A stretch of DNA of 64,000 nucleotides from Rhodospirillaceae bacterium SYSU D60007 (GTDB taxonomy: Bacteria; Pseudomonadota; Alphaproteobacteria; Reyranellales; Reyranellaceae): contig QOCQ01000011.1 in assembly GCA_003574685.1 (NCBI GenBank), forward strand, positions 99,234-163,233. The letters run 5' to 3'. The notes below the pieces were generated by a model. That model saw only the letters and a list, made by a program, of their open reading frames with translations. It did no database searches and was not told the origin of the DNA. Positions 34,722 through 45,381 of the stretch are shown here, one piece after another (the stretch's first letter is position 1; every line of letters starts with the position of its first letter). The position numbers were made by a program, and so were the translations under genes.

Positions 34722-36236
34722 CTATCGCCGCGCCGCCAGCGGACCCGGCTTCAGCAGCACTAGCAGCGGGATCGCGGCAAGGACAACGAACATCATCAGC
34801 CTGAAATCGTTGAGGTAGGCGATCATCGCCGCCTGGCGCGTCAGCTCGGTGTCCCAGAGGGCCAGCGTCACGGCACCCTGGCCGCCGCTGCCGACAACCG
34901 CCGTCCAGGCCGGGTTCAGCGGCGAGATCGACGGCGCCAGTTCGGCGCGCGCGGCCTGGGTATTCTGCGACAGGATCGCGACCAGCGCGGCAATGCCGAC
35001 GCTGCCGCCGAGATTGCGCGCCAGCGCATTGAGCGAGGCCACGTCGGTGCGCTGGTGCGGCGGCAGCGTGGCGAACATGATGGTGCTGAGCGGCGGCCAG
35101 ACGAACCCCAGGCCGAAGCCTTGCAGCGCGCCGCTCCAGATGACGGCCCAGGCATCAATATCGAGATTGAACTGCGTCATCTGCCAGATCGACAGCGCCG
35201 CGATGCCGAACCCGAAGGCAACGAAGATGCGCGCATCAAAGCGGCCCGCGATGCGCGCGAAGATCAGCATGGCGATCATCATGCCGATGCCGCGCGGCGC
35301 CAGGATCATGCCGACGGTCAGCACAGGATAGCCCCGCAACCCCTGCAGGAACGGCGGCATCAGCGCAGCGGTGGCGATCAGGACCAGTCCGGCAAGGGCG
35401 GCGAACAGCAAGCCGACCGACACGTTGCGGTCCTCGAACAGCCGCAAATCCAGGAACGGATGGCTGGTCGTGACAGCGTGGATCAGGAACATGACCAGCG
35501 CCACGCCCGCCACCGTAGCCTCGATCATGATTTCAGTGGAATGGAACCAGTCGTTGAGCTCGCCGCGATCCAGCATGAGCTGTGCCGAGCCCAGCGAAAT
35601 GGCCAGCAGCGCAAAGCCCGTCAGGTCGAACGGCCTGCCGCGGCGCGGACCCAGATCGTGGATCAGCGTCAGCACCCCGAAAAGGCACAGCATGCCGACG
35701 GGCAGGTTGATGTAGAACACCCAGCGCCAGGAAAGCTCTTCGGTGAGCCAGCCGCCCAGGGTGGGGCCCATGATCGGCCCCACCATCACCGCCACGCCCC
35801 ACAGCGACATGACGAAGCCGTGCTCCTCCGGCGGATAGGAGTCGAGCAGGATCGCCTGTGACAGCGGTACCAGCGTGGCGCCGAACGCGCCCTGCAGGGC
35901 ACGGAACATCACCATTTGCTCCAGCGTCGCGGCCGCTCCGCACAGCATCGAGGTGACGGTGAATCCGATGACAGCGATCATCAGCAGGCGCCGCCGCCCG
36001 AGGCGGTCGGCCAGCCAGCCGGCCAGCGGCGTGAGGATTGCGGAGCAGACGATATAGGAGGTCAGCACCCAGGAAATCTGGTCCTGGGTTGCCAGCAGCG
36101 TGCCCTGCATGTGCGGCAGCGCCACGTTGGCGATCGTGGCATCAATCACGTGCAGCAGCGTCGCCAGCATCATCGTGCCGGTAATCAGCAACCGATGTCG
36201 CCGCGCAGTGGGCTGATGGCTGGCCGTCACTGTCAC
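34722..36236 (-). CDS. emrB: DHA2-family multidrug efflux MFS transporter (EmrB-like)
   Basis: A 504-residue protein with 14 predicted membrane helices. LDATIANVALPHM-like text reads HVIDATIANVALPHMQG (motif D1), GWLADRLGRRRLLM is motif A, and VGPIMGPTLGGWL is motif C of proton antiporters. It starts with GTG at 36236 after GGGGA. The partner adaptor gene lies 304 bases upstream on the same strand, and the gap holds a structured inverted repeat. Together with that adaptor and an outer-membrane channel (absent here) it would export drugs or toxic organic compounds. Confidence 0.92.
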   Translation of the reverse strand: MTVTASHQPTARRHRLLITGTMMLATLLHVIDATIANVALPHMQGTLLATQDQISWVLTSYIVCSAILTPLAGWLADRLGRRRLLMIAVIGFTVTSMLCGAAATLEQMVMFRALQGAFGATLVPLSQAILLDSYPPEEHGFVMSLWGVAVMVGPIMGPTLGGWLTEELSWRWVFYINLPVGMLCLFGVLTLIHDLGPRRGRPFDLTGFALLAISLGSAQLMLDRGELNDWFHSTEIMIEATVAGVALVMFLIHAVTTSHPFLDLRLFEDRNVSVGLLFAALAGLVLIATAALMPPFLQGLRGYPVLTVGMILAPRGIGMMIAMLIFARIAGRFDARIFVAFGFGIAALSIWQMTQFNLDIDAWAVIWSGALQGFGLGFVWPPLSTIMFATLPPHQRTDVASLNALARNLGGSVGIAALVAILSQNTQAARAELAPSISPLNPAWTAVVGSGGQGAVTLALWDTELTRQAAMIAYLNDFRLMMFVVLAAIPLLVLLKPGPLAARR

Positions 36237-36259
36237 CGGACCATCCCCGGAGCATCTGC

Positions 36260-36310
36260 CCTTCTCTCCGCGAAGGCGGGGAGAAGGTGCCCGAAGGGCG
36301 GATGAGGGGC
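36260..36310 (-). repeat. Structured dispersed repeat, copy A
   Basis: The copy begins CCTTCTCTCCGC, folds as an imperfect hairpin with GCGGGGAGAAGG around GAAG, then carries a second small stem GCCC-GAA-GGGC and ends in GGATGAGGGG. Copy B at 36397-36450 is the same element in the opposite direction. Elements of this composition recur between genes in many Rhizobiales and related genomes (RIME/REP-like). Confidence 0.75.
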
Positions 36311-36396
36311 TTCGCGGCGTCGCGGCAAGTGAAGCATGTGAATTACGGAGATAGTGTACCGGTTTCCGCCATGCCGTGTTTGCTGAGGCGCCGAGA

Positions 36397-36450
36397 AGGC
36401 CCTCATCCGGCGCTGCGCGCCACCTTCTCCCCGCCTTCGCGGGGAGAAGG
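36397..36450 (+). repeat. Structured dispersed repeat, copy B (inverted)
   Basis: Read on the minus strand it starts CCTTCTCCCCGC, closes with GCGGGGAGAAGG, and has GCGC-GCA-GCGC in the place where copy A has GCCC-GAA-GGGC, then GGATGAGGG. The second stem is kept although its bases differ in the two copies. The 86 bases between the copies hold nothing recognisable. Confidence 0.75.
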
Positions 36451-36520
36451 AATGAATCTGACTCCTGTCAGGCAGCTTATGCATCGCGTGCTGATGCCAT
36501 AATGCCTTGCGTGCGGCTCG

Positions 36521-36538
36521 CCCTTTCCCCGGAAAGGG
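36521..36538. other. Short palindromic hairpin after emrA
   Basis: CCCTTTCC and GGAAAGGG pair around a two-base loop directly after the emrA stop codon (minus strand). There is no following T-run. With the repeat pair it makes up the 304-base gap between emrA and emrB, which has no gene. Confidence 0.45.
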
Positions 36539-36540
36539 GA

Positions 36541-37677
36541 CTATCGCGCCGTTGCCGCGGCGCCGCCGAGGCCGATCGATCGCGCGAGAGCACTTGTCAG
36601 TTCGCCCAGCGAGCGTTCGTGGCCCGTGTCGATCTCGACATACGCGCTCATGCCGACGCGCAGCGGCGGGTCCCCCGGCGCGGGCTTGACCTCGATCCGT
36701 ACGGGGATGCGCTGCACCACTTTGACCCAGTTACCCGACGCGTTCTGCGGCGGCAGCACGGCGAACTCGGCGCCGGTGGCCTGGGCGATGCTGACGACCG
36801 TGCCGCGCCATACCCGGCTGGGATAGGTGTCGATATGGACGGTCGCCGGCTGGCCGGGACGTACGCGCGTGAGATCGGTTTCCTTGAAGTTGGCCTCGAT
36901 CCACAGCGCCGTATCGGCCACGATCGTCATCGCCGCCGTACCAGGCGCCGCCCACGTCCCGACAGTCGGCTTGCGCGCGGCGATACCATCGATCGGCGCG
37001 GTGACCCGGGTGCGACGCAAATTGAGCTCCGCCTCGTCGCGCAATGCCTGGCTGTGCCTGACGCGCGGATGCTCGTCAGTATGGATCTTGGGATTGCCGG
37101 CCAGCGCCGCCTCCAGCCGCATCAACTCCTCGTTGAGCATGGCAATGCGCTGATGGGCTACATCGAGGTCGCGGCGTGCCTCGTCAAGGCGCTGGCTGGA
37201 GACAACCTTGCGCTCGGCCAGTTCGCGCTGACGATCAAAGTCGGCGGCGGCGTATGTCTCCTGGCTTTTGGCGGCCTTGATCTCTTCGCGCTTCTGCCGG
37301 TAGCTGGCGCGCAGGCCGCGCACCTCGGCGCGCACCGTTTCGAGCTCCGCCTCGGCACGCATCAGTGCCAGCTTGTAGGACTCGTCCTCGATGCGAAAGA
37401 GAAGCTGGCCCCGGGTGACCCGCTGGTTTTCCTCAACAGTGACCTCCACGATCGAGCCCGCCACTTCCGGCGCGATCAGAACCCGGTCGCCCTTGACGTA
37501 AGCGTTGTCGGTGCCGACGTAGCGGCCGGCCAGCAGCCAGAACGTCACGCCGGCAATGACGGCCAGCAAGGGCAGCGACCACATGAAGGCACGCGCCATC
37601 ACCCGGCGGTTCGGACGCCATTTGTTTGGCGCCGGCGGGGCTACTTCCGTTGGGTTCGCTTCAACCGTATCGCGCAT
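36541..37677 (-). CDS. emrA: HlyD/EmrA-family membrane fusion protein
   Basis: A 378-residue periplasmic adaptor anchored by one N-terminal helix (about residues 28-50). YVGTDNAYVKGDRVLIAPEV is the EmrA beta-barrel/lipoyl opening, followed by a coiled-coil hairpin (about 100-210) and a second lipoyl half with TRVTAPIDGIAARKPTVGTW. KETDLTRVRPGQPATVHID leads into the beta-barrel. It is the partner of the DHA2 transporter downstream. No regulator gene is adjacent. Confidence 0.92.
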   Translation of the reverse strand: MRDTVEANPTEVAPPAPNKWRPNRRVMARAFMWSLPLLAVIAGVTFWLLAGRYVGTDNAYVKGDRVLIAPEVAGSIVEVTVEENQRVTRGQLLFRIEDESYKLALMRAEAELETVRAEVRGLRASYRQKREEIKAAKSQETYAAADFDRQRELAERKVVSSQRLDEARRDLDVAHQRIAMLNEELMRLEAALAGNPKIHTDEHPRVRHSQALRDEAELNLRRTRVTAPIDGIAARKPTVGTWAAPGTAAMTIVADTALWIEANFKETDLTRVRPGQPATVHIDTYPSRVWRGTVVSIAQATGAEFAVLPPQNASGNWVKVVQRIPVRIEVKPAPGDPPLRVGMSAYVEIDTGHERSLGELTSALARSIGLGGAAATAR

Positions 37678-37838
37678 ACATGACCATCGGAGCCGGTGGC
37701 CGGCCCTGCCGCCCTGAGCGACGATGATCTCGCCTCCCGTTGCATATATTGCCTGATCTCAAGCCATGCGTCGCCTGCCCCGATAGGACAGGTGAGCATG
37801 GCTGCAATGGTCTGACGGCGCGGCACTCTGCCGGCCAT

Positions 37839-39440
37839 CTAGGCCGCCGCCGCCGCGCCGTCGCGGAAGAGCTTGTAAGTGATGCTGTCGTAGAGCGCGT
37901 TGTACGAAGCATCGATAATATTGGGCGACACGCCGATCGTGGTCCACCGATGGCCGCGGCTGTCCGCGCATTCGATCATGACGCGGGTAACGGCGGCGGT
38001 GCCCCCGGCCGAGTCCAGGATCCGCACCTTGAAATCGATCAGGCGCATGTCCTCCAGCTCGGCATAGTGCGGCAGCAGCGCCTTCCGAAGAGCGGAATCC
38101 AGCGCATTGACCGGGCCGTTGCCCTCACCCACCTCCATCACCCGGTGCCGGGCGACATCCAGCTTGACTGTCGCCTCCGACATGGTCACCAGCTCGCCGC
38201 GCGCGTTCCAGCGCCGCTCGGCCATGACCCGGAAGCTCTGCAACGCGAAATAGTCCGGCACCGTGTGCAGTTCACGCCGCGCCAGCAGCTCGAAGGAGGC
38301 GTCGGCCCCGTCATACGCATAGCCGTTGGCCTCGCGCTCCTTGACGATTTCCAGCAGGCGGATCACGCCCGGGCTGCGGGGGTCGATGTCCAGCCCGATC
38401 TGGCGGAAGCGCGCCACGACGTTGGAACGCCCCGCCTGGTCCGAAACCACGATAATGCGCTCGTTGCCGACCACGGCCGGATCGATGTGCTCGTAGGTGC
38501 GCGGATCCTTCTCGACAGCGCTGACGTGCAGGCCCCCCTTATGGGCGAAGGCGCGCGGACCGACATAGGCAGCGCCGCGATTGGGCGCGAGGTTCAGCCG
38601 GTCGTCGAGCAGGCGCGAGAGGTGCGTTAGCTTCGCCAGGTTTTCCGCCGTGACGCCCGTGTCGTAGCCCATCTTCAGCATCAGGTTGGGGATCAGGGCA
38701 ATGATGTTGGCGTTGCCGCAGCGCTCGCCCAGCCCGTTGATGGTGCCCTGTACCTGCCGTGCGCCGGCACGTACCGCGGCCAGCGAGTTCGCGACCGCGT
38801 TCTCGGTATCGTTGTGACAATGGATGCCAATGGCGCTGCCGGGGATCTCGCGGCAGACCTCGCCGACAATGCGTTCGATCTCGTGCGGCAGCGTGCCGCC
38901 ATTGGTGTCGCACAGCACCACCCAGCGCGCGCCGGCGCGGTACGCCTCGCGGATGCAGGTCTGCGCGTAGTCCCGATTGGCCTTGTAGCCGTCGAAGAAA
39001 TGCTCGGCGTCGAACATCACCTCATCGACGCGCGACTTCGCGTAGGCGACCGAGTCCGCGATCATGTCCACGTACTCCGTGCGCCCCAGCTCCAGCGCCA
39101 CATCCACGTGGAAGTCCCAGGTCTTTCCGACCATGCAGACACTGCGCGCCCGGGTTGACAGGATCGCATTAAGCCCGGGATCGTTGGCGGCGCTGCGCCC
39201 CGCCCGCCGCGTCATGCCGAAGGCGACAAACCTGGCATGGCCGAAGGCCGGCGGGTCGGCGAAGAAGCGGTCGTCCGTCGGGTTGGCGCCGGGCCAGCCG
39301 CCCTCGATGTAGTCGATGCCGATGCGGTCCAGCTCGATCGCGATGGCCGACTTGTCGGCGACCGAAAAATCGACACCCTGGGTCTGAGCGCCGTCGCGCA
39401 GTGTGGTATCGAACAGGTAGATGCGCTTGTCGTCGGCCAT
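37839..39440 (-). CDS. cimA: (R)-citramalate synthase
   Basis: A 533-residue enzyme of the DRE-TIM barrel family that makes citramalate from pyruvate and acetyl-CoA for a threonine-independent route to isoleucine. YLFDTTLRDGAQTQGVDFS holds the metal-binding RD motif, IHCHNDTENAVANS the metal-binding HxH plus Asn, and NGLGERCGNANI the GxGERxG block. AFAHKGGLHVSAVEKDPRTY marks the linker used to tell citramalate synthase and long isopropylmalate-synthase-like enzymes. The C-terminal 150 residues form the LeuA allosteric domain. The start at 39440 follows GGAG. It could also be classed as 2-isopropylmalate/homocitrate family, but the motif set favours CimA. Confidence 0.9.
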   Translation of the reverse strand: MADDKRIYLFDTTLRDGAQTQGVDFSVADKSAIAIELDRIGIDYIEGGWPGANPTDDRFFADPPAFGHARFVAFGMTRRAGRSAANDPGLNAILSTRARSVCMVGKTWDFHVDVALELGRTEYVDMIADSVAYAKSRVDEVMFDAEHFFDGYKANRDYAQTCIREAYRAGARWVVLCDTNGGTLPHEIERIVGEVCREIPGSAIGIHCHNDTENAVANSLAAVRAGARQVQGTINGLGERCGNANIIALIPNLMLKMGYDTGVTAENLAKLTHLSRLLDDRLNLAPNRGAAYVGPRAFAHKGGLHVSAVEKDPRTYEHIDPAVVGNERIIVVSDQAGRSNVVARFRQIGLDIDPRSPGVIRLLEIVKEREANGYAYDGADASFELLARRELHTVPDYFALQSFRVMAERRWNARGELVTMSEATVKLDVARHRVMEVGEGNGPVNALDSALRKALLPHYAELEDMRLIDFKVRILDSAGGTAAVTRVMIECADSRGHRWTTIGVSPNIIDASYNALYDSITYKLFRDGAAAAA

Positions 39441-39514
39441 CGGCGGCTCCAGTCGGAGCCGCTTCTTGCCGCCCGCCGAACCGGGCGTCAACGCCCGGCT
39501 GGCCGCCGCGCCCG

Positions 39515-40078
39515 TCAGCCGCTCGCTGCCTGCTTCACCCGGGCCACCCGGGCGTGCACCCGGTAGTCGCCCTCATGCGCCTCGTAGACGATCTCGGCAC
39601 CTTTCTCCAAGGCCTCGAATTCGCCTGGCGGCATGCTGCTGCGGTCGAAATGGATCTCGTCGCCGTCGGCGGTCGTGATCAGCCCGTAACCGTCCTCCGG
39701 ATAGAAGCCAGTTACGGTACCGACCCCCTCCTCGGCATGCGGCTTCACCTCGCCGCGCATCAGGCGGACCTGGTCCTGTAGCTGCCGGCGCGCCGTCCGG
39801 AAGGCGTCGTGTATCGCGACGTTGGGATCGACCAGGGCCTTGCGCTCCGACGGCAGGCGGCTGACCACCACGCTGCGCTGTCCGGGCAGTTCCAGATGGA
39901 TACGGACGCTGAAGAGGCCACCCTTCACCTGTCCCGGCACGGGTGCCCGGATCACCACCCGGCAGGACGTGGCGCGACCAAAGAACCGCTCCAGACGCTC
40001 CAGCTCACGCTCGATGCGGGCGCGCACCAGATCCGACGGCTCCATGTTCTCGAAGACGATGGTCGGTTCGGACTCCAT
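39515..40078 (-). CDS. HPF/RaiA ribosome-associated domain fused to cold-shock-like domain
   Basis: A 187-residue two-domain protein. Residues 5-105 have the beta-alpha-beta-beta-beta-alpha pattern of hibernation factors (ENMEPSDLVRARIERELERL, then SVRIHLELPG and AIHDAFRTARRQLQDQV). Residues 120-185 form a cold-shock-like OB fold, with GTVTGFYPEDGYGLI (RNP1 position) and EIHFDRSSM (RNP2 position). The start at 40078 is supported by GGGAG upstream. It could bind ribosomes through the first domain and RNA through the second. It is divergent from the FAD-linked oxidase, 137 bases away, and is not next to rpoN as normal hpf often is. Confidence 0.85.
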   Translation of the reverse strand: MESEPTIVFENMEPSDLVRARIERELERLERFFGRATSCRVVIRAPVPGQVKGGLFSVRIHLELPGQRSVVVSRLPSERKALVDPNVAIHDAFRTARRQLQDQVRLMRGEVKPHAEEGVGTVTGFYPEDGYGLITTADGDEIHFDRSSMPPGEFEALEKGAEIVYEAHEGDYRVHARVARVKQAASG

Positions 40079-40215
40079 CTGGAACTCCCTGATTAACGCC
40101 AATCCGCAACGGAGAACGGCGAGCAGCATGGCCAGTTCCGCCGGCTTGAACGAGTGGCACTTTGCCGCCATTGTCGGGCGGAGGGGGCTGAACTGCCCCG
40201 ACGGAGAATCCCGAC

Positions 40216-41619
40216 ATGGCCCTGGCTGCCGCCGTGCGCCCGCCTCATATCGATGAAACGTTAAGCGAACTCCGGACCCTCTTCGGCGACCGGCTAAGCA
40301 CGGCCGCAGCCGTCCGCGAGCAGCACGGCAAGGATGTCAGCTATCACGAGGCGCACTTGCCCGACGCCGTCGTGTTCGCGGAATCGACAGGGGAAGTGCA
40401 GAAGGTCGTCCAGATTTGCGCCCGGCACCGCACACCGATCATTGCCTTCGGCACCGGCACCTCGCTGGAAGGCCATATCTCGGCGCCGCAGGGCGGCATC
40501 TCGGTCGATGTCAGCCGCATGAACCAGGTGCTGCAGGTCAATGAGGCAGACCTCGACGTCGTGGTGCAACCTGGCGTCACCCGCAAGCAGCTCAACGACT
40601 ATATCCGCGCGACCGGCCTGTTCTTTCCCATCGATCCCGGCGCCGATGCCTCGATCGGCGGGATGGCCAGCACGCGGGCGTCCGGCACCAATGCCGTGCG
40701 TTACGGCACCATGCGCGAGAACGTGCTGGCGCTGGAGGTGGTGACCGCGGACGGACGTGTCATGCGGCTGGGCCGTCGCTCGCGCAAATCGGCGGCTGGC
40801 TACGATCTCGTCAAGCTGTTCATCGGCTCGGAAGGAACGCTGGGCATCATCACGGAGATCACGCTGCGGCTTTACGGCATTCCCGAGGTGATGGCCGCCG
40901 CCGCCTGCGCCTTCGCTACGCTTGAGGGCGCGGTCAACACCGTCATCCAGACCATCCAGTCGGGGGTGCCGATCGCGCGCATCGAGCTGCTCGATGACGT
41001 GCAGGTCGACTCGGTCAACCGCTACGCGAAGCTCGGCTTGCCGGTGAAGGACACGCTGTTCCTGGAGTTTCACGGTACCGAGGCGAGCGTCAGGGAGCAG
41101 GCCGAGATGGTGCAGGCGATCGCCAGCGAGAATGGCGGCGGCAGCTTCGCCTTCACCAGCCAGGCCGAGGAACGCACGAAGATGTGGCAGGCGCGCCACG
41201 ACGCTGCCTGGGCCAACAAGGCGCTCAAGCCGGGTTGGGGCATGTGGGCGACCGACGTTTGCGTGCCGATCTCGCGGCTGGCCGAATGCGTGCTGGCCAC
41301 CAAAGAGGATGTCCGCAAGCTTGGTCTGGTGGCGCCACTGGTCGGCCATGTCGGCGATGGCAACTTCCATCTCACCATCATGGTCGATCCCGACGATCCG
41401 ACCTGCCTGAAGCGCGCCGACGAGCTCAACGATCGCATGGTGGCGCGCGCGCTTGACATGGGCGGCACCTGCACCGGCGAGCACGGCGTCGGTCTGGGGA
41501 AGATCAAGTACCTCTATGCCGAGCATGGCGAGTCGGTGGGCCTGATGCGCGCCATCAAGCGCGCGCTCGACCCCGACAACATCATGAACCCCGGAAAAAT
41601 CTTCGGGCCGATGAACTGA
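40216..41619 (+). CDS. FAD-linked oxidase, GlcD/D-lactate dehydrogenase type
   Basis: A 467-residue flavoprotein of the vanillyl-alcohol oxidase/PCMH fold. PIIAFGTGTSLEGHISAPQG and PGADASIGGMASTRASGTN are the FAD-binding blocks, and DLVKLFIGSEGTLGIITEIT the substrate-domain lead. GGTCTGEHGVGLGKIKYL (with the metal-binding His-Gly) and NIMNPGKIF end the protein. Members oxidise D-lactate, glycolate or other D-2-hydroxy acids to 2-oxo acids. There is no GlcE/GlcF subunit nearby, so it is more like a single-subunit D-lactate or D-2-hydroxyglutarate dehydrogenase. Confidence 0.92.
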   Translation: MALAAAVRPPHIDETLSELRTLFGDRLSTAAAVREQHGKDVSYHEAHLPDAVVFAESTGEVQKVVQICARHRTPIIAFGTGTSLEGHISAPQGGISVDVSRMNQVLQVNEADLDVVVQPGVTRKQLNDYIRATGLFFPIDPGADASIGGMASTRASGTNAVRYGTMRENVLALEVVTADGRVMRLGRRSRKSAAGYDLVKLFIGSEGTLGIITEITLRLYGIPEVMAAAACAFATLEGAVNTVIQTIQSGVPIARIELLDDVQVDSVNRYAKLGLPVKDTLFLEFHGTEASVREQAEMVQAIASENGGGSFAFTSQAEERTKMWQARHDAAWANKALKPGWGMWATDVCVPISRLAECVLATKEDVRKLGLVAPLVGHVGDGNFHLTIMVDPDDPTCLKRADELNDRMVARALDMGGTCTGEHGVGLGKIKYLYAEHGESVGLMRAIKRALDPDNIMNPGKIFGPMN

Positions 41620-41653
41620 AGCCACACGCACCGCCGGTCTTGCGATGCCTTCT

Positions 41654-41677
41654 GGTTCGACAAGCTCACCATGAAGG
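41654..41677. repeat. Single half of a dispersed palindromic repeat
   Basis: The segment begins GGTTCGACAAGCTCACCATG and ends AAGG. Sequences of this kind (often paired with the inverted copy) are scattered between genes in many alphaproteobacteria. Only one arm is visible here, in the 134-base gap before hsp20. Confidence 0.5.
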
Positions 41678-41698
41678 ATTCTTCACATTGCAAGGGTG

Positions 41699-41726
41699 TT
41701 GAAACCGGGCTGGCCGCGCCTCAAAT
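41699..41726 (+). promoter_or_regulatory. Possible heat-shock (sigma-32 type) promoter
   Basis: TTGAAA at 41699-41704 is followed after 14 bases by CCTCAAAT at 41719-41726, similar to the TTGAAA-N11-16-CCCCATNT pattern. It lies about 28 bases before the hsp20 start, and hsp20-lon is a typical heat-shock pair. The -10 match is partial. Confidence 0.4.
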
Positions 41727-41753
41727 GCTGTGCATGACAGATGGTGAGGCGTA

Positions 41754-42168
41754 ATGGCCCGTGATCCCGTGCACGACTGGATGTGGTCCGAGGCGTGCCA
41801 GATGCTGGCAAGGGCGGAGCGGCTGCACCGCGAATTCTTCAATCCCGCCGGCGCGCGGGTATCCACGCCGACATGGGAACCGCCGGTCGATGTGCTGGAA
41901 ACGGCTGGCGAAGTGCTGGTCCTGGTGGCATTGCCCGGCGTTGCGCCCGAGCAGGCCGAAGCAGTGATCGCGGAGGATGGCCACCTGGTGATTGGTGGAA
42001 CCCGCGTGTTGCCGGAGGCATTGCGGTCCGCGGCGATCCATCGGCTCGAATTGCCGCAGGGGCGTTTCCTGCGGCGTGTGCCGCTGCCTGCCGGCCGCTA
42101 CAGCGGCGTCAGCCGCAGCATGGTGGACGGCTGTCTCGTGATCACCTTGCAGAAGGCAGGATCTTCCG

Positions 42169-42176
<8 letters not shown>
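41754..42176 (+). CDS. Small heat-shock protein, Hsp20 family
   Basis: A 140-residue alpha-crystallin-domain chaperone. TWEPPVDVLETAGEVLVLVALPGVAPEQ opens the domain (positions about 40-65), and SMVDGCLVITLQK is the near-C-terminal A-x-x-x-x-G-x-L motif strand. It would hold unfolding proteins. Its 3' end overlaps the lon start by eight bases, so it is coupled to lon, and both are likely under heat control. Confidence 0.9.
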
Positions 42177-44565
<2,389 letters not shown>

Positions 44566-44577
44566 ACACGAGGCACG

Positions 44578-45381
44578 TCAGGCGGCGCGCGCCGGCATCT
44601 TGTGGCGCGCGTAGAGAAACTCTATCACGGCGGCACGGCAGCGCGTGTACTCGACGTCCGTTGCCAGCTCTAGCCGCCGGCGCGGCCGCGGCAGGCCTAC
44701 CGTCAACACCTCGCCGATGGTCGCCGATGGCCCGTTGGTCATCATGACGATGCGATCGGACAGCAGCACGGCCTCATCGACATCGTGCGTGATCATCATG
44801 ACCGTGTTGCCCAGCCGGGCATGAATATCCATCACGGAGTCCTGCAGGTGCGCGCGCGTGAGTGCATCCAGCGCGCCGAACGGCTCGTCCATCAGCAGCA
44901 CCTTGGGCTGCATGGCGAGCGCCCGCGCGATGCCGACGCGCTGCTTCATCCCGCCCGAGATTTCGTGCGGCCGTTTGTCCCGGTGCTGCGCCATCTGCAC
45001 CAGCTCCAGCTTGTGCATCACCCAGTCGTGCCGCGCCGCTGCCGACTTCGTGCGGCGGAACACCTTGTCGACCGCGATGCGCACGTTGCCGTAGACCGTG
45101 AGCCACGGCAGCAGGGAGTGGTTCTGGAACACGATGGCGCGGTCGGGCCCCGGCTCATCTACCACCCTGCCCTCCAGGAAGACTTCGCCTGTCGTCGATT
45201 TCAGCAGGCCGCCGACAATGTTCAGCAAGGTGGACTTGCCGCAGCCGGAATGGCCGATGATGGAGACGAATTCGCCCTCGCCGATCTTCAGGTCCACATC
45301 GCGCAGCACCTCCGTGACCCTGGCACCGCGCCGAAAGCTCATGCCGACCTGTTCGAAGCTGAGATACGTGCTGCGGTTCAT
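44578..45381 (-). CDS. Nitrate/sulfonate-type ABC transporter ATP-binding protein
   Basis: A 267-residue ATPase. GHSGCGKST is Walker A, EISGGMKQRVGIARAL the ABC signature, and VLLMDEPFGALDALTR Walker B with D-loop; the H-loop is ITHDVDEA. QNHSLLPWLTVYGNV is the Q-loop of the nitrate/taurine group. Its ATG overlaps the permease stop as ATGA. It is the last gene of a substrate-binding protein-permease-ATPase operon and would be NrtD if the substrate is nitrate. Confidence 0.92.
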   Translation of the reverse strand: MNRSTYLSFEQVGMSFRRGARVTEVLRDVDLKIGEGEFVSIIGHSGCGKSTLLNIVGGLLKSTTGEVFLEGRVVDEPGPDRAIVFQNHSLLPWLTVYGNVRIAVDKVFRRTKSAAARHDWVMHKLELVQMAQHRDKRPHEISGGMKQRVGIARALAMQPKVLLMDEPFGALDALTRAHLQDSVMDIHARLGNTVMMITHDVDEAVLLSDRIVMMTNGPSATIGEVLTVGLPRPRRRLELATDVEYTRCRAAVIEFLYARHKMPARAA

